In this document: one piece after another, positions 55,331 through 64,000 of the stretch
Layout: each line of letters opens with the position of its first letter
How positions within the stretch are numbered: the stretch's first letter is position 1
Assembly (NCBI GenBank): GCA_033239525.1
Contig: BSYO01000025.1
Span: forward strand, 14,232,001 to 14,296,000
Length of the DNA: 64,000 bases
DNA from: Nepenthes gracilis
Lineage: Eukaryota > Streptophyta > Magnoliopsida > Caryophyllales > Nepenthaceae
Direction of reading: 5' to 3'
Made by a program: the position numbers and the translations under genes
The notes under the pieces: model-generated
The model's input: only the letters and a program-made list of their open reading frames with translations
The model's database searches: none
Told to the model about the DNA's origin: nothing

Positions 55331-57489
55331 AGTGACAAAAATAATTTCTCAAAAAAAAATGGATGGATATTATTCAGTGGCATATTATAACTCATATAAA
55401 GAATGAATTTTAAATTTTAATCATAATTAATTAAATTGAGATAAGTAAAATTAAAGTTAAAGGAAAAAAAGTTAGGTCAGAATCAATTTTGGACCAGATC
55501 ACACTGTGTGGAAGGATACTTGAACGGCGTCCAACGCAAGAATATGCGTATTCTGGGCAGAAGAGTTATGCCTGACAGATGCTTGATTGTAGTTCGGGTG
55601 TCTTTTTTAGATTATCTACCCACGATACACACCCGAGGGATGTTCGAACATGCTGTGACAGAATACAAGTACCTAATACACATTTGATATAATGCTTGTG
55701 TACCATAGTGTTTGACCGCGGTGCCTGATGAGCGTACATGTACCAATCTACTATATGAATTATATTCGACTAATTTTCGATCATTATTTGCTAGATTTTG
55801 AAAGAATTGAAAGAGTGAGAAGAGAAGATAGAGAGGAGGTTAAAGAAAGCCAATTAAAATGATTTCAAGTAAGATTTTGATAAATTTAAAGTTAAGGTAA
55901 GGGCATTCTAAACTTTTTTTTCATTTGTTACTAAATTCTTTCTATTTCTTAGAGTGTTTATTATTTTAAATACTTATATTTGATATATTTTTTTAATTAA
56001 AATATTTATACTTCACATACATGGACTCTTACTCTCTTTACTATTTTTATAAAGATCAAATTTTTAATTCATATATATTGATTTGATTAGTTATTTCTCT
56101 ACAGATATATTTATATATGTGTTAACAATTTGATTTTATACTCTAAAATATTATGAATTTTGTATATAATATTCTTATATGTTTAAAATTGCTAAGTATA
56201 TATTTTATATGTTCTAAAATTTTATCAATTTGTCCCTACACATTGGAGAATTAAAAGAAAATGTGGGAATAGCAGAATTTTCTTATTTTCTCTATACTTC
56301 TTGTTAAAATAATTTTATATACTTAAATATTTTATAATATAACTTTTGCATGTTCTAAAATTTATATATTTAAGTTCCTACAGAACTTTTATATACTATA
56401 TGATTATTATTTGAAAAGATTATGAAAAAAACTATATAATTTATTAAATAATTAATAATAAATTTTTTAAAATAAAAAATATAAGAATTATATGAAATTG
56501 TATAGAATGTTTTTGTTTATATATTTGACCATTGTAAGAAATTCAGTAGTAGTATATTATAACATACTTTAATATATTATAGTGATGATCGAGATTCGAA
56601 CCTATCATTTATGGGTAAAAGCGGCGTTCGACCCCGTTTAGTTAGTGATATGTATGACGGCCCACGTACGGATCTTGAATAATAGTATAAAGCCTTTGAT
56701 TGTGTAAAAATAAATAAAGTTTAATTTTGATTATCCTTTTCTTTAGTCGGTAAGGCTCTACTGATCCTTAGTCTATGAGAAATAATGATGTTTGAATGAA
56801 ACTTATATGTCAGGTTTGATAAAGAACAAAAAAAAAGGAAAATTATGTATATTTGTTATGAATATTCATGACATTACATTGGAATTTGATCCATTGTCTT
56901 TTCGGGTATGTTTTAATATAAATTGTATGTTAAATTATGTAACTATATATCTTGCTAAATTTTTAACTTACTCTTACTTTTATATTTCACTAACCTCCTT
57001 CATATTAGCGGGTTTGAGCACTTGCCAGTGAAGATTATGGTCGAAGAGCTGATTGGAGAAAAAAGATTATTTGGATATTTTGCTGTTATATTTTATTTAG
57101 AACAATAATTTTATGACGTTTTTTTATATTTCAGTTTGAAGAGTTAATAATGTACGAAAGTCTGAAGTGCTATTGCTTGGTGATGTTGTTGGACTTATAT
57201 TTTCCTATTTGGTTATGCTTACACTGATTTTAGTATAGACATGATTCCTTACATATATGTTAATATTATGATATGGTCTGTTTTTTAGCTATCTGATAAT
57301 GTGACATTTCAAATTTTGTGATTAGATTATTTATTTTATTTAGATCGATTGTGATATCGATATAAAAAAACACGCTTATCGTTAATTTGGGCTTATTAAA
57401 TATTAATGGAAGGATACCTTTAATTATTATTCGGGTTTGATACGGGGACTTGTCAACTCATATCTTCCATCCTATCTAATTTGCATACT
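55331..57489. other. Insertion or decayed DNA between two LINE fragments
   Basis: Two kb of AT-rich sequence separate the LINE RT from its C-terminal part, where a few hundred bp are expected, so other DNA probably inserted. A minus-strand ATAGGTTCGAATCTCG near 56588-56604 resembles a tRNA B box and may mark an old SINE; no good A box was found. Confidence 0.4.
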
Positions 57490-57720
57490 TGTTAAGCCTT
57501 CATTTTTGTTCTCCCAGAGGCAACTCTGGGGAAGATTGATGGCATTCTCTAACATTTTCTTTGGCATGGGGAAATCGACGGTAAGATTACACAGTATGGT
57601 GTTTATAAAACCAAGGATGGCGGCGGCCTTGGTATCATGTGTTGTTTTGTGGAACAAGGCCTTGATGTCACAGTTGGTTTGGAAACTCATTGCTTCTGAT
57701 CCTCCTCCTTGTTGATGAAT
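57490..57720 (+). pseudogene. LINE fragment, C-terminal part after RT
   Basis: Reads FFGMGKSTVRLHSM, then in a second frame KTKDGGGLGI, then back in WNKALMSQLVWKLIASD. These match the L1 stretch usually read as RNFLWG...CLPKxxGGLGI...WNxALxxKxxWR. At least two frameshifts. Same orientation as the RT fragment at 54810, so probably one element. Confidence 0.65.
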
Positions 57721-57723
57721 CAT

Positions 57724-59155
57724 TCAGAGGCATTGTCTACAAAGATTGATGTATTTGGTCTATAAAAATCCCTCAATAAGCCCCTTGCAGCTTTCATAAG
57801 CTAATTAACTTACCACGTTTCTCAAAACCAAATATACAGCATCATAATGGATGGTAAAAGTACCTTTTCATTGTGAACAAACTGGCAGTTGTTTTGCTGT
57901 CTTTTGATTTACACCAGCCGAATCACCTTGGGTAACAGCCTACCATGGGACTCGAAAGTCTCAAAATTCATCAGTGGGTACCTGGTATCAGAATTCATCA
58001 GATGAGCCTCCTTAAGCAGGGAAAGGAGTAATGCCAGAAATTCAAGCTCGAGGATTGCGCTATCAGCTAACAGATAATACGTTTGAAAGGGAAGGAACAA
58101 AGTTATCTTCCATTGAAATCTTACTCCTCCGAATGATTTGATCACCACCAACAACATCTTCAGTGTTCTTTATAACAAGTTGTCTACTCTTTACATCGTG
58201 GACGATGTTCATGGTATCAACTCAATCTATAGATAGGGTTTCTCCCAGCAGAGGTCAACTGCCTGATTATGATTGATGAACTACGTCCGTTGAGAGGAAA
58301 TGGAGTGATTCTATTGGGACTGCTGCAACTCAGATGAAAAAGCTCGTCCCATTATTGATTCCTGCAGTATCATCGTGTGCATGCGCTTGGAGTTGGAGTT
58401 GAAGATAGAAATTTTTGCGAGCTTTTGATTTGAATTTTTAGGTCTTTTAGTTGATTCTTTGATGATTTGCTTAATAATCAATCCCTTAGTTGAATCTTTA
58501 ATGTTTTATCATTTTGGATGACTTAGGTTTTGGACTTTCTATGCATGTTGTTTGCCTTGGTATTTTCTGGGTACCTTATTTTACATATATTTTACTATTT
58601 TTATGTAAATAGTAAAATATATCTCCAAATAGTTTTTTTATATTTAAATGAATTAAATGTTTGGTGGATGTTAATTTTTTTTAAAAAATCAAAATAAGTG
58701 TTCACTTCTTTTATTTTCAATCTCCACGGTTGATTTTTCATCTAATGATGAATGAAGGAGATGTAAGGACTACATCTCCTCTAAGAAATGCAGCCCCCCC
58801 AAACTTTTACTGGCACATGAATATAATTTTTTACACTATAGCACATTAAAAGCTAATTTGTATCCAATAATATAAATTAAAATCTGCTAAGTTTCGAGGT
58901 CAAATATACTCTTATTCGAGATATTGTCCATTTTTTAAAAAAAATGAGATACATTATTATCTTGCCTATTTTGTAAGGTTTTATCCTTCATTAGACATCT
59001 AGAAAGAAGAATAAAACATTCCCACTTATAAAAAGAATGTAACTTCTTTACTCAACTAATGTATGATAAATTACCCCACATCATTGCCACTAGTGAAGAA
59101 ACGGACATGGTGCTATACTGGGGCATCAATATTGATTCTCTATGACGGTGCTATT
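57724..59155. other. Unassigned DNA with hairpins and a half MITE end
   Basis: 57890-58490 is less AT-rich and could be a decayed gene or LINE tail; no domain was recognised in either strand. A perfect hairpin ATATATTTTACTATTT / AAATAGTAAAATATAT lies at 58580-58620. GGAGATGTA...TACATCTCC lies at 58757-58780 and GCAGCCCCCC at 58792-58801, the same end as the 35143 MITE, but no left end was found. Confidence 0.4.
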
Positions 59156-59243
59156 GTTGAGTTTGGAGATTGGGACAATTCATATTAGTTGTGATGCGTG
59201 TTGAGTTTGGAGATTGGGACAATTCACATTAGTTGTGATGTGC
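59156..59243 (+). repeat. 44 bp tandem duplication across an LTR junction
   Basis: The block beginning GTTGAGTTTGGAGATTGG and ending AGTTGTGATG occurs at 59156-59199 and 59200-59243. The second copy runs into the LTR that starts at 59236. Confidence 0.9.
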
Positions 59244-60147
59244 CATGAATCCAAATTTTGAACAGACTCAAATCAAACAGCTCTTCGGGTTCTGGTCACC
59301 GTTTCACATGCCTGAGATCCTACACACCATAATAAATGATGAAAATCAGAGAAAAATAGCATGACTCGCTCCTAAATTTATCCTCTGATACTCAAATCAG
59401 TAATCAACTTTCTAAGAATAAGAAGGTAAAAGCATAGGATGCAAAGATGAATGCTGAGTGAGGAATTTGAGAATGAGGATCGGATGTGCACTCTTTAAGA
59501 GTAGCTTTGGTCGTGGATTGCTCGTATTGAGCAACCTCTCTAAGTACTGAATTCGCAGAGAACTAGCAGAAGGGCGGCAGAGAAATTAGTTGTTTGAGAG
59601 TTGGATAGTTTTCGCTAGTTCGAGTTTATAAGAGAGCGTGCTTATAGAGTGAGTCTCCACAGCCTTTTATAGCCGTGGGCCTCTATAATTTTTCTTAGGT
59701 AGCGAGGCGGGATGCCCGCCCTCTGAGGGTATCGTTTCCTTCTCCCGTGTGAATGCAGGCGCCATTTTGGGTTGCAACGGTTAGGAATGAGGATTTCTTT
59801 CGTTCTGTAGAGATGTCGCGCGCAGTGATCGTTGAGACTGTCTTTGGGAGTCGTGCGCTGATTTTATAGCCTTCATTCCGGAATGTCCTTTGAGTTTGGG
59901 AGATTTCTGTTACAAAAAAGATTGCCATCCTGGGAGTTGCGGAGAATTATGGCAAACGATCGTTGAGCCTAGGAAGATGCGAGCGGGCTGATTTCAATTT
60001 GATCCGCGTTTATTTTGGGCTGCTTCTGGCCTAATTGGAATGCTCTTCTAGTCAACGACAACGTTGACCGTTTCAATGATAAATTGGCCGTTATAGACTA
60101 TGGGCCACTTACCCTTTTGGGCTAGTCCATTACAGCCATCCCCATTA
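59236..60147 (-). mobile_element. Solo LTR, 912 bp, TSD AGTTG
   Basis: It starts on the plus strand TGATGTGCCATG and ends CAGCCATCCCCATTA, with AGTTG at 59231-59235 and 60148-60152. The minus strand has a TATA box (GGCTATAAAAGGC near 59672) identical in core to the LTR at 62665, and a GTCAAC...GTTGACC pair near 60052-60071. The minus-strand terminal domain (ACTGATTTGAGTATCAGAGG near 59385) fits the superfamily. Like the LTR at 16444 it starts TA on its own sense strand. Confidence 0.75.
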
Positions 60148-60152
60148 AGTTG

Positions 60153-61519
60153 GGTGTCTTCCAACAAAATGATCTTCATCAAAACGGTTTCCAGCAAATA
60201 ATTACTGACATGATGAGTCTTAAGAAGATGATTTTTATCAAAATAGTTTTCAACAAACAACTCCTAATAGGAGAGCCAAAGATCCCATTTCTGAGCAAAT
60301 CGGATTTTGGTTAGACGGTCTAATAGAATGCAAGTGGTTACGGTTTCCTTACGATTTCAACCCATTCTTATGAGGTCAATTTCAATATTCAGATTTCGAT
60401 TTTGTCTTTTTATAATTGAAGCTATCAAATTCTTTATTTAGATTGGAAAATCATTGTAATAAAGAGACAAAATACTTGGATAAATGTAGAAATAAAACAA
60501 AACTAAAAATAGAAAATATTAAGAAAACAAGTAATATACATGAAAAAGGATAGATTGGATACGACATGGATTAGAATGAATCTTTTCTAAAAGTGGTTAA
60601 AAGAATGGAGTTTCTAAAAGAGGTTAATCAATATTTGATTAAATTTACTGTATACATTATAATGTGTATCTCAAGATCAAATTCGGCTAGAAAAATTTAT
60701 GGACAACCTCAAAGGTCAAATAACTTGGACTCTGTAAAATATAAATTAAATGACAGGTTATAGATATAGAAAAATTTCTATGAATTCTACATATTTTAAA
60801 ACTAAACAATAAGTCATATTTGTCAGAAATTTTTTACTTATTATTTGATATTTAAGTTAATAATTATACCAGACGAACAAGAATGTGAAATAAAAGACTA
60901 TAATAAGAAAAAGAAGGCGCTCAGAGGACAAGTTTCTACCTTAGAATTTTTTGGGGAGCAGTAGGTGCCCAGATGGGGAAGACAAATCTAAACCTTTTTT
61001 ATTTACACAGTTAAGTGCCGTAAGACTTGTGTTTAAATAAATAATTTTTAGCTAAAATGGAGAATATAGAGGATACAAAACATGTCCCTTTCTATGCTAA
61101 AAACTTACATTTATATAGGTGCTATAGTCTATCTTGAAAACGATTCAATAATTCTAATCTCAATAATTATTCAGACTAAGTAACAACTATAGTAACTATC
61201 TAGGCTTAGTAACTATTTAGAATGTGACTATAGATGTGAAGATAGTTTCCCTCAGCCGATGAGATATTGGCTTCATGTCATAATCACTTAACTCTAAGTG
61301 AGCCTTATTATAAACTTTCCATATTTATACATCCAAATAGATTCAAGGATCGTGATGGTTGTTTCTTTAACCATCAAAATATGGTCTTAATGTGACGCTC
61401 AATTTCTTTGCTTTCTATGCCTAAGCTGCCACTTTTACTGATTGTAGAGTTAGTGAGGTGTTTGAGAATTGTATGTGCAACAATAACTTCTTAAATGATG
61501 GCCTTTGATCAATGCTAAC
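60153..61519. other. Intergenic DNA
   Basis: Two diverged copies of a block AAGATGATYTTYATCAAAAY lie near 60170 and 60226. The rest is AT-rich and unassigned. Confidence 0.45.
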
Positions 61520-62213
61520 TGATGGGGCTAACAATATATGAGTTGACACAGATCCAATACACTGAAAAGAGAAAGGCCCATGTAACCACAGTCCAATAAA
61601 AATCCTCTAAGCCAAAGAAGTAAAATGCATGACGATTAACCTAAAAGGTGTGACCCCAACCGTCCAATAATAAATAATATTAATAGATAATTAATATGTT
61701 ATTACAGGCAGTTATTGGGCCGATCCAATGGTCAAAAAACCTATAGTCCAACTATCAAATGTAGGCAACGGTTATACAAGTAACTCCCTTCATAATTATA
61801 GAGGCGTAATGCCCATATACTGAATTAGGGATCCGCCAATCAAATGTCACATCTTTCTATAAATATAATATCACCCCCACAGAGAAGATGACAAACCGAT
61901 TGAAAAAAGAGAACATTTAGACATTCTCTCATACGAGTGTATAACTCCCAAAGCCACTCTCCATTACGAGTGCAACTTCTCAAAAGCAGCTCGTTCTTTT
62001 GAGTGCACCCTACGGAGTTCAATCATTTATCAAATACTCAATCCCCTTTTACTTACATCTGCACATTTATTTTTTTTTATATTTCTCTCTAGAGTAGAAA
62101 GATTACTGATTTGAATATTAGAGGATATATCAGAAAGTAAATCTCATATTCCTCTTATCTCTTTTTTATTTATTATAATGTGTAGGATCCAAATTCAGAG
62201 TAATAATGACCGA
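61520..62213 (+). mobile_element. LTR of the shared-end superfamily, 3'-truncated
   Basis: It starts TGATGGGGCTAAC. A TATA box (CTATAAATA) lies near 61858, followed by three degenerate units of the GCCACTCTCCATTACGAGTG module (61920-62030), then ATTACTGATTTGAATATTAG near 62102 and GTAGGATCC near 62183. The ACGCATCA end is missing. Confidence 0.65.
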
Positions 62214-62664
62214 ATCTATTTTTGATTAAAATAATTTTTTAATTTATTTAATAATTTAAATTTAGAGATAAATATTGACTAACATCTATCTCTTTAACTT
62301 TAGCCAATGGGTTTGGTTAACTCGATATATTTGCTCTGACAAATGATATGACATTTGTCAATGTAGGCCCTCTAATAAAAGTTCTTTTGACGAAGAGGCA
62401 AAAACTTGTGACTATTGAATTTCTCACAAATTATAATCTATTAAAATGGCTTTTCATTTGACCTTCTGATAACGTGATCTACTAAAAGCCCTATGTCTAA
62501 CCATCTGGTTACCGCAATTGGCGTTCCAACAGTTCCTACCGTTTCGTTAGCCAATTTTTTAACAATCCAGACCACTTCAATAGTTCATAATATAATATTT
62601 TGTGTTTGGATTTTATTGTTTGTTGCTAAACACATAATTTTAAAATTACATAAATATTAAACAG
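62214..62664. other. Intergenic DNA
   Basis: Nothing recognised. Confidence 0.45.
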
Positions 62665-63580
62665 TGATGGGGACTGTTGAAATGGACTAGCCCAAAGAGA
62701 CGATGAGCCTAGAAAAAGTGCAGACTGCAGGCCCAAGGGACCGTCAATGCCCCATTGATTGGAAAGTGACCTTCAGACAGTTGGATGTGGCCCAAATCGT
62801 GTTCGGCCTATGAACCCGTTCCGGCGCGCAAGAGCTTATCTACCCTAACTGGTCACAAAGTGGAATATCTCCCCAGAACGTGATCTTCTCTGAAATGGAA
62901 GTTCTCAACTTAGCCTGTATCCCCCGATGGAAACCCCAACATTCACGACTTGTGGCATCTTCGTGGGGAGGAAAGGAATCCTTCCTTCCGATTGTTGCTA
63001 CCCAAACTAGTGCCAACATCCTCTCAGTAAATGAAAAGGATCCCGCCAGGCAGCTGGCAGTCAGCCTTACTATCTAAGGAAGGGTGGCGAGATCAGCTGG
63101 CTATAAAAGGCCCTGGGGACACACTTAAGGGATACGCTCTCTTCAGTACTTAAATTGACACAAGTCATCCCACCTTTGAACGAATCAATCGCTATTTTCT
63201 TTCCCACTATTAGTTGTCCATGAACCTAATGGTAAGAAAAGCCATTCTCTACGAGCGCATCACTGAAAAGCCACTCTCTATGAGCTCACTACCTCCAAAA
63301 GCCACTCCACACCAAGCGCCCCTCTGAGTTAAACTCACAGATTCCCTTCCCCGTATTATTTCTAGCAAGTTCTGTTTTTACATTTCAAAAGAATAATAAC
63401 TGATTTAATCATCAGAAGATAAATCAGGAACTGAGTCCTACTGTTTTCTCTAACTTCTCGTCTTTTATTTTGGTATGTAGGATCCAAGTCAAGCAGTATG
63501 GAAATCAGGACCAACGTCAGTACGAACCTGAGATCCAACTGAACCCGAATTTATCAAATACTCGAATCCAGAACGCATCA
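62665..63580 (+). mobile_element. LTR of the shared-end superfamily, 916 bp (probably solo)
   Basis: It starts TGATGGGGACTG and ends CAGAACGCATCA. A TATA box (GGCTATAAAAGGCC) lies near 63100. Three units of the AAAGCCACTCTCTAYGAGC module lie at about 63240-63320. The terminal domain (AACTGATTTAATCATCAG, GTAGGATCC) follows. Flanks AACAG and AATAT do not match. The frame at 62880-63077 is inside the LTR and not a gene. 63581-63807 is AT-rich with nothing recognised. Confidence 0.75.
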
Positions 63581-63807
63581 AATATACATTTACAATAGTT
63601 ATATTTTCATTATATAATATTATTCAGAGTAATATTATATAATTAGTTGTATAATCTATGTATGATGCACGGATAAAGATTGAGCCGGTCCTAATAATTT
63701 CATAGCAATATACTAAAAATCTTCGCGAAAGAAACGTTTCAAAAAGTGTCAATTTGTTTTAATTGAATTCTAATAATTGTACAAAAATATAAAACATAAT
63801 ATTTATT

Positions 63808-64000
63808 TGATGCGTCCTTGAATCCGAATTTTGAACAGATTCAGGTTGATCTATTTGTCTGGTTCCGGCTCCATTCACTGAGTTTGGATCCTGCACACCA
63901 CTAAAACAAACAAAAGGTCTGTGTGTCGGTGAAAAGTTATACCACCAAAAATACTCCGACGTTCAAGTCAGTAAATAGCCTTCGAAATCTGGGAATGTAA
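63808..64000 (-). mobile_element. LTR of the shared-end superfamily, cut by the right window edge
   Basis: It starts TGATGCGTCCTTGAATCC and runs through GGATCCTGCACACCACTAAA and CTCCGACGTTCAAGTCAG, close to the starts of the Tat LTRs at 36838 and 47192. The rest lies outside the window. Confidence 0.8.

Noticed and set aside
56588..56604. tRNA gene
   Set aside because: Only a B-box-like block was seen; no acceptor stem, anticodon arm or good A box.
57909..58157. 82-codon minus-strand frame in a less AT-rich stretch
   Set aside because: No domain, no splice context and no upstream signals that would support a gene; may be decayed LINE or gene sequence.
62665..64000. LTR at 62665 and LTR at 63808 as a pair of one element
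   Set aside because: They point in opposite directions and have no interior with primer site or coding sequence.

Overview
The window reads as nuclear DNA of a flowering plant, probably a eudicot. It is AT-rich, has plant gene families with intronless ORFs, and is crowded with plant-type Ty3/gypsy elements, solo LTRs, small foldback elements and LINE remnants. The species cannot be told from the sequence. No rRNA, organellar or bacterial features were seen.

Only three host genes are supported. They are an NDR1/HIN1-like (NHL, LEA_2-type) membrane protein at 6701-7453 (+), a small single-pass membrane protein of a plant-only uncharacterised family at 12207-12779 (-), and a secreted nepenthesin-type aspartic protease at 33539-34924 (-). 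They lie 5-21 kb apart and show no sign of working together.

The rest is transposon landscape. 1-3087 is the 5' part of a gypsy element on the minus strand (LTR, gag, protease, RT, running off the left edge). 8-28 kb holds several solo LTRs and two-arm foldback elements. 28272-32353 is a short non-autonomous LTR element with a solo LTR nested in it. 36838-48557 is a complete 11.7 kb Tat-lineage gypsy element on the minus strand, with a perfect 5 bp target duplication, decayed gag-pol, a second (archaeal-type) RNase H, a 3' minisatellite and a split antisense ORF. 48.7-64 kb holds more solo LTRs, an L1-type LINE relic and AT-rich DNA.

Two themes run through the window. First, about a dozen LTRs on both strands share one terminal domain (ACTTGAGCGTCGGAG-like block, GGATCC, then ACGCATCA end), although the rest of each LTR differs. 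Second, these LTRs carry their own repeat modules. These are inverted TTGACC/GGTCAA (W-box core) pairs in U3, a GCGCC/GGCGC inverted repeat around the TATA box, and a 28-33 bp module repeated downstream of the TATA box. Seven or more LTR insertions are solo, which points to efficient LTR-LTR recombination.
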